From positions 153,953,741 through 154,017,740 of the forward strand of contig CM041465.1 of assembly GCA_023213395.1 (NCBI GenBank): DNA of 64,000 bases. The letters are read 5' to 3'. This DNA comes from Cycas panzhihuaensis (lineage: Eukaryota > Cycadophyta). Below the pieces are notes generated by a model. It had not been told where the DNA came from. It did no database searches and saw only the letters and a list, made by a program, of their open reading frames with translations. The position numbers and the translations under genes were made by a program. Below, piece after piece: positions 11,960-24,084 of this stretch. The stretch's first letter is position 1. Each line of letters opens with the position of its first letter.

Positions 11960-13330
11960 TAAGAATTTATCATTGACAACTTTCTCAAACTTGAGACCCT
12001 CTAGAGTTGTGATCCTATAGGCGCCATTGTTGAGGCTTTTGAGAATGATGAAAAGACCAACACATTTGGGCCCGAATTTAGACAAGTGATCGTGGAGATA
12101 TTCTAGCTTAAGGATGTGGTCCCCAGGATGTAAAGGATGAGGGTGAAGACATTTTTTATATGTTCTTCACGCCCTAGATTTGGAGGTGATATTTGCTTAA
12201 TTTATAATCAAACGTCTCTCATCTAAAGCTTCAAGGTCAAAGAGGCAAGCTTGGTGATATGATTCCTTGTCCATGAGACCTCGAAGGGAGACATGCAAGG
12301 AGGGAATTTCAACTTCTAATGGAAGAACCACCTCAATTCGATACATGAGGGAGAATTAGATCATCCTTATGAAAGTGAGAATGGAAGTGTGGTATGCCCA
12401 AAAAGCAGAGGGAAGATGAAGGTGCCAATCCTTTTAGGATTAAGCAACGATTTTATTTAGGATGTTTATAAGAGTCTTGTTAAAGGACTCGATTTGACCA
12501 TTGGCATGAGGATAATAAGGGGAAGAAGTCTTATGGGATATCCTAAGCTTCCCACAAAGCTCATCTATTTCCTTATTATAAAAGGGAGTTCTATTATCTA
12601 TGATCAAGATATCAGAAACCCTGAATCAACAGATAATGTGATGGTAGATGAAGGTAGTTATAATCTTATTAGAAGTGGAAGACAAAGGGACCACTTTAGC
12701 CCATTTAGTGTAATACTCTATCATAGTCAAGATAAACTTATGTTGTGACAAAGAAGGAGGGTTTATGGCCCCAATGAGGTTCAATCCCCATTGGGAAAAT
12801 GGCCATAAAGAGATAATTGGATGTAGGGCCTCAAAAGGCAGATGGATGGCATTGGCATGCTCTTGACACCTATGGTATCATAAAGCATAGGCATAGGCTT
12901 CCTTGAAAAGGGATAGCTAATAGTAACCCATGCATAGGATTCTCTAGGCCATGGATTGGCCCCCAAAGTGGCCCCCACAAATGTTGTTATGGCATTCACA
13001 AAGTATCTGGTTTACCTTGTCAAGGTTGACGTAATAAAGAAGGATCATATCAAAGGATCTTTTGCACAACACCTCCTCCATGAGGAAATACTACCTAGTA
13101 TTGGCCCTAACATGTGACCTTACCTTATGGCTAGTGTTAGGATGATATTGTCATTTAATAAGGTATTATATGATATCCTAACACCATTCACTATCAGCTA
13201 ATGGATGGGGGTACGAGTCCTAAATGGAAAAGATAGGCTTGTTTGGCAAGGAATCATCAATATGAGTGTTTGAAGAGTTAAGGATTGGGGTGTGAACTAT
13301 CTACTCGATGACCACCATCCATTTTTTGAC
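11960..13330 (-). pseudogene. Gypsy D integrase
   Basis: Minus-strand Ty3/gypsy integrase remnant. Recognisable parts, N to C in the element: a linker with DIIxYLIK-like sequence and RSHVRANTRxYFLMEEVL; the catalytic core with HKFILTMIEYYTKWAKVVPLS (about 12690-12770); an IIDNRTPFYNKE motif with the second Asp; and YYPHANGQIESFNKTL with the catalytic Glu (about 12470-12520). A C-terminal GPY/F-like module lies at about 12010-12075 (FGPKCVGLF...NNGAYRI). Several in-frame stops are present. In an active copy it would insert the cDNA. C lacks this region. Confidence 0.8.
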
Positions 13331-14648
13331 TTCCTATTAATGATCTAGAGATCATACTCTTGAAGGAGGATGGCCCACTTTCCAGTCTTACTAGTCAAGT
13401 TGGATTGAGTTAGGAGATATCTTAAGGGATCAGATTAGAAGATCACTTGTGTGGTGTTACCAAATAAGTAATACCTAAATTTCTTATTGGCATACACCAA
13501 GGTGAGGCACTTCTTCTTGGTAAGGGAATAATTGAGCTCAATAGCAACTGATAAAATAGATAGCTCTCTTAGTTCTTAAATCATCCTCTTGGTCAAGCAT
13601 AGCCCTCAAGGATTCATTAGTAGCTGAGGTATAAAGGACAAAAGGTCGATCAAAGAGAGGAGGCACCAAGAGTAGGGCAAAAGCTAAGGCTCTTTTGAGC
13701 TCTTCAAAAGCTTCTTAGGCCTTTGAAGACCAAATGAATGGGGCCCACTTCTTCAATAAGTTAGTAAGGGGTTTAGAGCTTATGGTGAAATTTGCTAGGA
13801 AACACCTAAGGAAACCTAATATAGCCAAGAACAACTTAATTTACCATTGAGTCTTGGGAGGAGGCATGTCAATGATGGCCTTGACTTTATTAAGATCAAT
13901 ATGGATTCCTTGTTTTGAAATAAGGAAACCTTGGAGTTTACTAGCTATTACGGTAAACACACATTTAAGAGGATTCAAGTTAATGTGATACTTGTAATAC
14001 TTAGTAAAGATGGCACAGAAATCATTAGGATGCTAGGCCCTTTTACGTAAAAGACCCATCATGTCATCCATGAAGACCTCAAGGGTTTTGTTTATGAGGT
14101 CATGGAAGATGAACAACATCGGCCTTTGGCAAGTGGCACCTGTATTTTTTAGTCCAAAGGGAATTACTTTGTAAGTGAAGGTACCCCAAGGAGTAGTGAA
14201 GGTCATTTTGTAACAGTCTTTAGTAGAAATCTAGATCTGGTTAAACCCAAAGAATCCATTCATCAAGGACATGACTTCAAATCTAGTAGTTCGATCAATG
14301 ATTTGATCCATAAAGGATAAATGGAAGTTGTCTTTAGGACATGCGTTGTTCATAATATAGAAATTAATACATATCTAGATTGTTCCATTCTTTTTAGCAA
14401 CATGAATAATATTTGAGACCCACTTGGGGTAATCGATGGAGGTGATCAACCCTGCATCCAAGAGTTTCACAACTTCCATATTCACAATGACAAATAGTTT
14501 AGGATGGAGGGGATGCTACTTTTGCTACATAGGGCAAATGCCTAAAATAATGGTAAGTTTATGGGTGACAATGGAAGGGTCTATTCCTTTCATGTCAATG
14601 TAATCCTTTGTGAAAACATCATAGAACTCCTAAAAAAGAAGTATTACT
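13331..14648 (-). pseudogene. Gypsy D reverse transcriptase and RNase H
   Basis: Minus-strand RT with the block ICINFYIMNNACPKDN, the PFGLKN motif and the active site FMDDMM (plus 14057-14074), equivalent to YxDD. Towards the C-terminus lie VFTVIASKLQGFLISKQGI and the RNase H start FVLYTSATNESL, where the usual Asp position reads Thr. No second (archaeal-type) RNase H is recognisable between this domain and the integrase. Stop codons are scattered throughout. Motif spacing and wording fit the Tat lineage of Ty3/gypsy. This is the only gypsy RT in the window. Confidence 0.85.
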
Positions 14649-15929
14649 TCACTTCTTTAGGGGAATACTCTGCTTCACCTTGATGATATTGCTAAGGGCA
14701 AGGATGATGTCCTTGGTTGCCCTCATGCACATAAAATTCCCTTCCTCAAAATAAAGGTGGGATTGGTCAATAGGAAGGGGCGAAGAAGAGTTAGGCAAAC
14801 TTGGGTCAGCTAAGGGTGACCCAATGGCTAGAATCTTTTCGTAACTAAGTTTATAATGACCAAGAGGGTGATTCAGTATGAAGCTCGCTAGATGCTCTAA
14901 CAGTGCCTTGTCATTGGGGAAGACAAGGAACGAGGAGTAGGAGGAGTGTCGAGACCATAGTAATCGACCCACCACTTAATATAGTTAGGAGACTCTTCAG
15001 AAGAGTCAAAGGGTGATCTCCTATAATAGGTGACAGGAGGTTCCCTGACCTCACCACTCAATAAGGGTGATGAGGTAGAAGATGAAGTGAGAAGGGAAGT
15101 CACACAAGGAAAGGAGTAACAACATGTGACTTGAGAAGAGGACTAGCCTCCTTAATGGAAGAAGCTTTAAGTTAGGACTTGAAATAGAGCAAATATCCCC
15201 TACTTGTGTTCAGGAGGGATATGGGATGAGGGAGGTCCTTATTCTCACCATCAGACTCATCATTGCTTGACACAACGAGATACCCATAACTCCTCATACC
15301 AATAGGGGTGAAATGAATAAGGTTAGAGGAAGAAGGGGAAGGACCCTCTTCCGAATAAGACAAACTTAGAATGTCAATAAAGCAAGCAAAAATGTAGGTA
15401 GATGGGCCCTTGTTATCCTTTACTAGGTCAAGAACTATTGGACGAGATTGACACAAGTACTTGATAGGAGGAGGCTCCCAGGAAACAACCTTCATTTGCC
15501 TTTTGTGGATGAATTTGAGTTTCCCCGAGTGAGACGAACACATGGCTCCCATCTAGTCGAGCCATGAATGTCCCAACCAAAGATTGTAGTTCATATTTAC
15601 GTCGAGGAATATGATGTTAGTGAGGACAATTTTATCTTTGAGGGTAAGAGGAATGGAGACAAACTCTAAAGGTATTTTCTTACTACCATCGTAGCCTTGA
15701 TAGTGTTATGGGATCAACTCAAGAGTTGTTATGCCCAACTCTTGTATGATTCATAAGAGTATAGCATTAACAAAAGAACCATTCACTACAATAGTTTTCC
15801 AAAGAGTACATTCAGGAGTGTGTATGGATATAGTAAAAAGGTAGTGTCATTAATATTTCCTCTTGTTGCTGGGGGGAGATCTCTAAGGCTAAATAAGATA
15901 ACAGGTTCATGGTTATGGGCAACATACAA
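14649..15929 (-). pseudogene. Gypsy D protease and linker to RT
   Basis: Retropepsin region on the minus strand. The active-site segment reads TIVVNGSFVN (about 15775-15805) where the other copies have IVDNGS, so the catalytic Asp is lost. Downstream are YDGSKK...LEFVSIPLTL, YNLWLGHSWLD and GKLKFIHK, the typical end of the domain in Tat elements. The longest uninterrupted piece is 15172-15552. The part near the RT (14649-15103) is a Pro/Ser-rich linker. Matches C at 52409-53100. Confidence 0.7.
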
Positions 15930-16803
15930 GGCATGAACGAAAGTGTTGACCAACCTTGATGTCTCTAGGAGGAGAGTACTCTACTCTGAAAAGCTCCTCA
16001 AGACATCCATCATGGACATCCTTGCACCCATGGTGTGAAGCTTGTCGATGATGGAGAAGTGCTTTCCCTTCCCAATGGGTTGGGAAAGTGCCTTTCAGAA
16101 ATCATAATGACCAAGGTGAATGGGGATTGTCTTGGGGAGTGGTAGAATCTTTGAAGGGGGGTTCTCCAAAGGAGGGTCAAGCTAAGAGGAAGAAGAGGTA
16201 CTTATGGCCTCTTTGGCTGCTTGAGACTAAGTTAAAGCATACAAAGGTGAGGTCTTAAGCATCTAAATAAGTCTCTTTCCTTTATTTTAGGATCTAGAGG
16301 GAGAAGGGGTTTGATGGCGAAAATCAGAAGAGGAGGAAGAGTTCCTTACCCCCTTCCCCTTAGCTTGTGTGGAGCGAGGGTTAGAGGATCTTCCTTTATT
16401 TCACTTCCTCCTTCTCTAGGTATGTTGATCTTGTTCCCTATATTTTGGGAAGGGATCTCTATAAACGGGTTGGTCTAGATTAGGCCTAAACTCCTGTTTA
16501 GAAGAGGAGTCATAATGCAGGGAAAATTTAGAATGTTGTTCCCTACATTACGAGTCCTCATGGAAGCACTTGCCATGAATAGAGTACCATTTCTTCTCCA
16601 AGGAAGAGTTCATCTTCCTCTCTTGAGAAGCATAGGTATTTATATTCTCAGGAAGCATGGCTCAAGAGTCTTGATGAATGGGTTTGTGAGATGTTGGTGA
16701 TGAAGGAGGATCTTAGAGTTTGAGCTCCTTCATCGTATGTTCGGAAGAACGTATGGTGAAAGTCAATGGGTCCAAAGTCTTCTCCATCGAATGGGTTGAA
16801 GAC
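15930..16803 (-). pseudogene. Gypsy D gag, C-terminal half
   Basis: Continues gag after the copia F insertion. It contains the counterpart of the block conserved in D2 (3194-3463) and C (53240-53524), with SIIDKLHTMGA-type sequence next to MSMMDVLR, and the KSSTHS...KTLDPL segment near 16760-16830. Many frame breaks occur. The joined gene would continue at 22085. Confidence 0.65.
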
Positions 16804-16808
16804 TTGGA
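16804..16808. repeat. Target site duplication of copia F (left)
   Basis: TTGGA directly before the LTR, repeated exactly at 22080-22084 after the second LTR. A perfect 5-bp duplication, as expected for copia integration. Confidence 0.9.
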
Positions 16809-17451
16809 TATTGGGTATTGTGACAACAATCGTTTAAGGCTAAAATTTTTGCATGTTTTCAGTGCAGTTTCCCCCCCTAATCTTTTACGAGGGCTTCTAA
16901 GAGGGGCGGGCCCCCCTTGGCCAGGGGGTGCGAGGGCATGGAACACCCCTCGCTCAGAGGGGATTCAGGGGCAATAGCCCCTGACCCAAAAAATTAGCCC
17001 TGTAAACCATATTAAAATGTAAAGAGAATCAGGGTCGTTCAATACAAATACCCTAGATTCTACAGCTGAGATTCATGCCTTAGATGTCCCTCTCATGTAG
17101 CTTATTTTAGGGCTTTTCTTATTATGTTATATGAAAATGTAATGTACCGTGATGAGGGCAGCTTCTAGTCATTGTTCCTGAGAGCACTCTACTACTGAGA
17201 TGTACTATTTCTAAATTCTATAGCAATAAAGATCGATACATTTCCTATGTGGATGTTTCCCTAGCACACTTCTAGGGTTTTACCATATTATATAGGGTGC
17301 ATATGTGATGTTTAGCTTGTATATTAATGTTATTGCATTATCTCTGATTTTAGAACTTACATGTTAAATCTTACTTTTGATTCTTGTAACTAGTTACAAA
17401 ATAGTTTAGATCTTGTGGCGATTTAAGGTTTGGGACCTTTTATTCTCAACA
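16809..17451 (+). mobile_element. 5' LTR of copia F
   Basis: LTR of 643 bp, TATTGGG...TCTCAACA (start TG changed to TA). It carries AATAAA at 17225-17230, a conserved 'TGTGGATGTTTCCCTAGCACACT' type block (17250-17272), and a G/C-rich inverted-repeat module at about 16869-16990. It matches the 3' LTR 21470-22079 with several substitutions and an indel in the G/C module, so the insertion is not recent. Confidence 0.92.
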
Positions 17452-17453
17452 AG

Positions 17454-17466
17454 TGGTATCAGAGCC
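17454..17466 (+). promoter_or_regulatory. Primer binding site of copia F
   Basis: TGGTATCAGAGCC, the perfect complement of the plant initiator-Met tRNA 3' end, two bases after the LTR. Confidence 0.95.
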
Positions 17467-17522
17467 ACATTTATTTTGCAATGAGTCTGTGAAGGTTTTA
17501 GTGTCGGCGTTTCTACACCAAA

Positions 17523-18358
17523 ATGGTGAAACTAGCAGGTGCAAAGTTTGAGGTGGAGAAATTCAATGGCAAGAACAACTTCGAGTTGTGGAAGCTAAAA
17601 GCACATGATATTCTTGTACAATAGGGTTTGTACAAAGCCCTTATAGGTAAATCGAAGAAACCCATAGGGATGGACGATGATGATTGGGATGACTTAGACA
17701 AAAAGGTACATAGCACAATACGATTGTGCTTGGCAGATGAAGTTTTGTTTAATATCGCAGGGGAAGAGATAGCATTAGGATTATGGACCTTGTTGGAAGG
17801 CCTGTATATGTCCAAATCAAAAACAAATTGAATCTACTTGAAGAGGCAATTGTACTCATTATGGATGAAGGAAGGTACAAAAATTGCTGACCATTTAAAT
17901 ATTTTTAATACTCTTATTTGTTAGTTGACTATTACCTTTGTTAAAATTGAGGATGAGGACAAGGCTGTTACCTTGTTATACTCGTTACCTGAATCCTAGG
18001 ATAATATTATCACCTCAATTAGTTTTAGCACTACAGATGTATTAGATTATGATTATGTTATGAGTGCTTTGCTAATGGAAGAAGTGTAGAGGAAATCTAG
18101 TTTTGAAACCTCCACACTAGAAGCCATGACAGTAAGAGATAGAACGTTTGAGAGAGGACAAAACTCCAGGGATACATCGAGGTCCAAGTCAAAAAGCAAA
18201 AAGAGTAAGCTCAGGTGTTGGCATTGTAATAAGATCGGTCACCTCAAGAAGGATTGTTACAAAAGAAAGGAGTTCCAGAAAAAGGAAGATCCTGCCAAGG
18301 AGATGAATCAAGTGGAGTCAAATCAAGGTATGGATGATGATGTCTTAGTTGCTTATAA
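17523..18358 (+). pseudogene. Copia F gag
   Basis: Ty1/copia (Tork/Tnt1-like) Gag from the ATG at 17523. It has the FEVEKFNGKNNFELWK block, the MDDDDWDDLD patch (about 17668-17700), and a complete zinc knuckle CWHCNKIGHLKKDC (18216-18257), CX2CX4HX4C. At least five in-frame stops are present (for example at 17622, 17829 and near 18087), so no full-length product can be made. Gag would coat the element RNA in cytoplasmic particles. Confidence 0.88.
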
Positions 18359-18770
18359 TGTTTCTCATTATCACCATGACTAGTTATTATATTCAGGTGC
18401 TTCCCACCACATGTGTCCACACAAGAATTGGTTTTCATCATACCAACCTCTTGATGGTGGTGATGTGCTTATGGTAAATGAAGTTTCTTGTAAGACAGTT
18501 GGCATTGGTAGCATCAGAATTAAGATATTCGATGGGGTAGTCAAAACATTAACTGAGGTTAGACATGTACTTGATTTGAAAAGGAATCTGATTTCCTTGG
18601 GTGAATTAGATTAGGGTGGTTTTAAGCATACAGGTCATAAAGGAGTCCTAAAGGTGTCAAAGGGTACCTTGGTTGTTATGAAGGCCTTAAAGAAAGGAAA
18701 TCTTTATATTTTAGTGGGAAGTACAGATGTCAGCCAAGTAGCTATAGCATCAAAGACTGTAGAAGATCCA
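18359..18770 (+). pseudogene. Copia F protease
   Basis: Protease region in the gag frame. The active site reads LLYSGASHHM at about 18384-18413, where E and H keep LLDSGA, so the catalytic Asp is replaced by Tyr. The preceding codon is a stop. Downstream are KTLTEVRHVLDLKRNL and a GVLKVSKGTL segment leading to the integrase. Confidence 0.85.
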
Positions 18771-19850
18771 ACTCAGTTATGGCATCAGAGACTTGGGCAC
18801 ATGAGTGAGAAAGGACTTAAGGTACTGATAAACCATAAGTTACTTCCTAACTTGCAGCTTTTAGATTTGGCTTTCTGTAAACATTGTATTTCTGGAAAGC
18901 AGTGTAGACTCTGGTTTAAAGTAGAGAGTCATACTAGTAAAGGCATTCTAGATTAACATTTAGATGTATGGGGACCAACCCCTAAAATATCTTGTGGAGG
19001 ATCATTGTATTATGTCACATTTATAGATGATTACTCCAGGAAGGTATGGGTCTATTTTTTGAAAAGGAAATATGAAGTTTGCAATGTGTTTAAGTGGATC
19101 AAGGCTCTAGTTGAGAATAGTACTGGTAAGACAATCAAATGTTCAAGAACTGACAATGGAGGTAAGTTCAACTCCATGGAGTTTGAGAACTATTGCAGAG
19201 AAGCTGGGATCAAAAGACATAAGACCACTAGCTATACTCCTCAATAAAATGGCATTGCTAAGTGCATGAATAGGACACTCTTGGAAAGAGCAAGAAGCAT
19301 GCTAAGTAATATAGAAGTGGAGCAGGGCTTGTTGGTAGAAGCTGTTTAAACAACTTGCTATCTGGTAAATAGGTCACCATCACTTGCAATAGATTGTAAG
19401 ATTCCTCAAGAGGTATGGACTGGACATCCATGTGATTATTCAAATTTAAAATTTTTTTGTTGTGATTCTTATGCCTGGATTGACAAAAGTAAATGTTCAA
19501 AGTTAGACCCAAAATCCAAGAGGTATATCTTTGTTGGTTATGGTGATAAGGATGGTGTGAAGGGATATAGGTTGTGGGATCCTACTGCCCATAAAATTAC
19601 CATTAAAAAAGATGTTGTATTTGATGAATCTTCTCTTCTAAAATTAGACAGTGGAGAAGTTAAAATGAAACAGGAGCAGAAAGATGAACATCAACAGGTC
19701 AAGTTTGAAACCCAGCCATCTTTGGAATCAGAAGAGCAGGAAGATCTTTCTGAAGATAAATCTATATCAAATTTACAGGAGTATGTGGACACTCCTCTAC
19801 CAACAGTTAGATTATCTATATGAGTCAGTCATCCACCTGATAGGTACAGC
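18771..19850 (+). pseudogene. Copia F integrase
   Basis: GAG_pre-integrase/HHCC zinc finger: LWHQRLGHM...CKHCISGKQ (18777-18905). Core domain rve: the first Asp in LDVWGPTP (about 18957-18980), FIDDYSRKVWVYFLKRK, and the second Asp in TDNGGKFN (about 19150). The third acidic residue is changed: NGIAKCMNRTLLERARSM has Lys where H has Glu. The GYGDKDGVKGYRLWDP block and a Glu/Gln-rich linker follow (19557-19823). Stops at about 18954, 19244 and 19348 break the frame. Confidence 0.88.
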
Positions 19851-20990
19851 TCGTATACTTCTATTGCTTTGGTTTCTAATGATGGTGAGCCTACATGTTA
19901 TCAAGAAGCAGTAGATGATATTCATAGTGAGAAGTGGAAGAGGGCTATCCAGGAAGAGATAGATGCATTGAAGAAAAATAATTCATGGGACTTGGTAGAA
20001 CTTCCACATGGAAGGAAGACTGTTGGTTGCAGGTGGGTTTTTAAGATGAAAATAGATGTTGATGGAAAGGTTGACAAATACAGGGCAAGATTGGTGGCTA
20101 AAAGCTATGTATAGAAAGTAGGTATTAACTTTCATGAGATCTTTTCCCCAGTTGTTAAACCTATTTGAATTTGAGTACTGTTAGCATTAGTAGCTTCTCT
20201 TAATTTGGAGCTGGAGCAATTAGATGTAAAGACAACTTTTCTATATGGATATCTAGATGAGGAGATCTATATAGATCAACTAGAAGGGTTTGTACAGGAT
20301 GGCAGAAAAAGACTTATTTGCAAGCTCAGGAAATCATTGTATGGCCTAAAGCAATCACCTAGGTAGTAGTATAAGAAGTTTGATGCCTTCATGGAGAGCC
20401 AAAATTTTAAAAGAAGTGAGTATGATCATTGTGTTTACTTTAAATTTATGGACAATGGATTATTCATTATCTTGGTAGTATATGTTGATGACATGCTAGT
20501 TACAAGCAAGAGCATGGAAGAAATCAATCAGCTAAAGGCTCAACTGGCTAGGACTTTGATATGAAGGATCTAGAAGCTACAAAATAAATCTTAGGTATGG
20601 AGATACACAGAGACAGGAAAAATGGTAAGCTATGGTTATCACAGCAGAAATATATGGAGAAGGTGCTAACTAGGTTTGGTATGGCAAATGTGAAACCAGT
20701 GAGTATCCCATTGGCTTCCCACTTCAAACTTTCTTCAAATATGAGTCCTAGTAGTGAAGAAGAAAAGGTTTATATGTCTCGTGTGCCTTATGCTAGTGTA
20801 GTAGGAATTTTGATGTATGCCATGGTATGTACAAGACCTAATATTTCACATGTAGTCAGTGTAATTAGCAGGTTTATGGTAAATCTAGGGAAAGAGCATT
20901 GGGTTGCAGTGAAATGGGTGCTTCGGTATTTAAGAGGCACAAGTGACTACTACATCACCTTTTGGAGGTATAAGTAATCAGGTTTATGGA
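19851..20990 (+). pseudogene. Copia F reverse transcriptase
   Basis: RVT_2-type copia RT. It starts near WKRAIQEEIDALKKNNSWDLV (19935) and continues through GCRWVFKMK, KYRARLVAKSYV and SLYGLKQSPR. The active site YVDDM is intact at 20481-20495. One base is missing near 20557 relative to H (61240 region), which shifts the frame before the LGMEIHRDRKNGKLWLSQQ block at 20590. The MYAMVCTRPNISH and WVLRYLRGTSDY blocks complete the domain. Several stops are present. Confidence 0.88.
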
Positions 20991-21446
20991 TATGTTGATT
21001 CAGACTTTGCAGGAGATTTAGACAAAAGAAGGTCTACGTCAGGTTATGTTTTCACTCTTACAAATGGTCTAGTTAGTTAGATGTCTAAATTGTAGAGCAT
21101 AATTGCACTGACAACCACGGAAGCTGAATATGTTGTTGCAGTACATGCTTGTAAAGAAGCAATCTGGTTACAGGGTCTATTGGTTGAGCTTGGAAGGAGA
21201 CAGGAAAATGTAAAGGTATTTTGTGATAGTTAAAGTGCCATTTACTTAGCCAAGAATTTGGCTTATCACAATAGAACAAAGCATATTGATCTTAAGTACC
21301 ATTTTGTTAGACAGGTTGTGGAAGCAGGTGGAGTGGCACTTGAAAAGATTCACACGAATCAGAATTATGCTAATATATTCATAAAACTAGTACCAGTAAA
21401 GAAGTTCAAATGGTATTTGACTTCTTTTGGCTTGCAGAAAAGATGA
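20991..21446 (+). pseudogene. Copia F RNase H
   Basis: Copia-type RNase H: YVDSDFAGDLDKRRSTSGYVFTL (20987-21060), TTTEAEYVVAVHACKEAIWL, VFCDS, and the C-terminal HIDLKYHFVRQVVEAGG and PVKKFKWYLTSFGLQKR, ending in a TGA at 21444-21446. It would degrade the RNA template during reverse transcription. In-frame stops near 21078, 21092 and 21231 make it non-functional. The purine-rich GGTGGAGAT that follows acts as the plus-strand primer site before the 3' LTR. Confidence 0.87.
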
Positions 21447-21469
21447 TAAAAGGTTGTTAAGGTGGAGAT

Positions 21470-22079
21470 TGTTAGGTATTATGACAACAATCATTTAAGA
21501 CTAAAATTTTGGCATGTTTTTGGCACGGTTTCCCCCCATAATCTTTCTCCGGGGGTTCTAAACGGGGTGGGAGCCCCCCTTGGTTGGAGGGTGTGGGTGC
21601 GATATCCCCCAACCTGAAAAATTAGCCCTGTAAACCATACTAAAATGTAAAGAAAATTAGGGTCGTTCAATACAAATACCCTAGATTCTATGGTTAAGAT
21701 TCATGCCTTAGATGTCCCTCTCATGTAGCCTATTTTAGGGCTTTTCTTATTATGTTCTACAAAAATGTAATGTACTGTGATGAGGGCAGCAGTTGGTTGT
21801 TGTTCCTAAGAGCACTATGCTACTGAGATGTACTGTTTCTCCATTCTACAGCAATAAAGATCGATACCTTTCCTATGTGGATGTTTCCCTAGCACACTGA
21901 TAGGGTTCTACCACATTATATTAGGTGCATATGTGATGTTTAGCTTGTATATTGATGTTATTGCATTATCTCTTCTTTTAGAACTTCCATGTTAAATATT
22001 AGTTTTGATTACTGTAACTAGTTGCAAAATAGTTTAGATCTTGTGGCGATTTAAGGTTTGGGACCTTGTATTATCAACA
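21470..22079 (+). mobile_element. 3' LTR of copia F
   Basis: LTR of 610 bp, TGTTAGGTATTATG...TTATCAACA. Preceded by the polypurine segment AAGGTGGAGAT and followed by the exact TTGGA duplication at 22080-22084. Carries AATAAA near 21852. Its G/C-rich module (21530-21630) is shorter than in the 5' LTR. Confidence 0.92.
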
Positions 22080-22084
22080 TTGGA
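22080..22084. repeat. Target site duplication of copia F (right)
   Basis: TTGGA, identical to 16804-16808. Confidence 0.9.
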
Positions 22085-22509
22085 AGGTTATTGAGTTTTG
22101 ATGTCATGAGATGGAGGGGGAACCTCACACTGTTGCAATGATCTAAGGGGTTTCTTAAGACCTTCTTGGATCTCAATAGCCTCATGAACCAAATATTTAG
22201 CTATAACAAAGTCATATGTTGTTGCCCCCATCTTGAGGACTTCAACATGTACTTTGAGATGAAGGGTATTTATAAAAAGATCCCTTTTTAACTCTTCAGG
22301 TAGGCTTGCCTTCATGGAGTGGAGGAGATAGTGAAAATGCCTAACAAAGTCACAATTCATTTCCTTGTGACCTTACTTGATGGATAAGAGGGCCTTTATT
22401 CTATTCTTGAAGGGGTGAGCAATATTAAAGCAGTTAACAAACTCGTCTACGAGATATTGGAATAAGTGAATTTAATGAATAAGAAGGCGATAAAACCATT
22501 TGAGAGCAT

Positions 22510-22613
22510 CATCAAGATATTATCGTAAGCTCAATAGTCGATGCATGCCATAGAAAAGCTTCATCAAGATATTATCGTAAGCCCAATAGTCGATACATGC
22601 CATAGAAAAGCTT
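22510..22613. repeat. 52-bp tandem duplication in gypsy D gag
   Basis: Two adjacent copies (22510-22561 and 22562-22613) that begin CATCAAGATATTATCG and end AAAAGCTT, differing at two bases. C (near 54525-54570) and D2 (4490-4520) have one copy, so the duplication arose in D. 52 is not a multiple of three, so it shifts the frame. Confidence 0.9.
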
Positions 22614-24084
22614 CTGACATGTTATGTTAGGTCTTAAGCAGAGGCCCCATCAAACTTTGGTACCTCAGGAGGATGAGGTAGTAAGTTAGTCCTTAATGCC
22701 TCAATTAATAAGGGAGTTGATCTATAGTCCACGAAGGGATAGGCCCTTGGTTGAACTGTCAAGTCAATAAAGGACTAAGGAGGAAGTGGGCAAGGGTACC
22801 CAAATCCTCCTTGGGGAGCCTGGCCTGAAAGCGGATATAAACTTCCTCCCACTTGGTAGAAGGGGACTAATCCCAAGTGTGAGGGGACTGGAAAAGAAGA
22901 AGATGTGTAGGAAGGACCTATCCCCCCTTAAAAGTATACCCCTTATTGAAAGGGAACTTGGGAGAGGGTGCCTTGAGGAGGGACTTGTCCTCCTTGCAAA
23001 GGCACCACATATGAAGAGATGCAAGAAGAAGGAATTGATGGGTACAGGACTAGGTTTCACCTATATGAACCACCCATAGGTGGCACAATACTATATGGGT
23101 GAAAGGGGTCCATCCCATAGATAGGAAGGGGATTCCCTTTAATATGCCTCCATGGTTGGGAGGTGTATCCGAGGGCATGTAATGAGATGAATCCTTAGGT
23201 TGAGTTTGGGGGTATGTGGGGATTTGTCCCACATGGCTAGAAGTAGGGGGACACATAGGCCCCCTAAGTCTAATGGAAGGTGGATGAACCATGGTTAGCT
23301 GGGGTGTAGTTGCCTGATTAGGAAGAAGTATACACAACCCAAGTTAGGAAGTGGGCATACCTTGGGTAATCCATAGAGAATGTGGGCTACTAGAAGGGGA
23401 ATAAGCAATGAGGGATGACCCATTGCAGATAGTAAAATTGAGTGGGATGAGTATGAGGGTGTAGATATGGAGGAGGAGAGTTCCATGCTTCACAAGATTC
23501 TTTCTAACTACTTAGGCAGTGGTTGGAGACTAGTCACTTAGAAGCATTGATTAAGCACTTCCACCACATCCGCATGAGGGGTTCCCACCTACTCGTATGA
23601 GGTTGAAGGACCCTCATACAAAGTGGACCCTATAAGGCGATCCTCATGGGTGTTGTCACAAAGATGGTGATACCCCATGGGGGAAGAAGCTTCTACATCA
23701 TGAGTGGAAAGATGATGGACATGTAGGTGCTCTTGATCACCTAGATAGAAGATGAGGCTTGCACCCTCTTGGGTGGGACCTTGAAAAGAAGCTAAAGTTT
23801 ACTGGGTTTCAGAAACATAGGTATGGTATGCCTAATTTGAGGAGAATCCCTCCATAGTTGATTCAGAATCAGACAATGGAAGGGGGGAATAATGTGAATC
23901 TTCTAAAGAAGGAGGGAGACCTTGCAAACGATGAGAGAATCATCGCATACAAGTCCTTCCTAATATTTAGAAGAAAGGGGAATAACAGAATGACAAATGT
24001 TGGGGGTTACTTAATGAATCGAGAAGGACTACTAAAGGAGAGGTAATGACAATAGAAAGGAAACTAATATAGACCCTTTAATGA

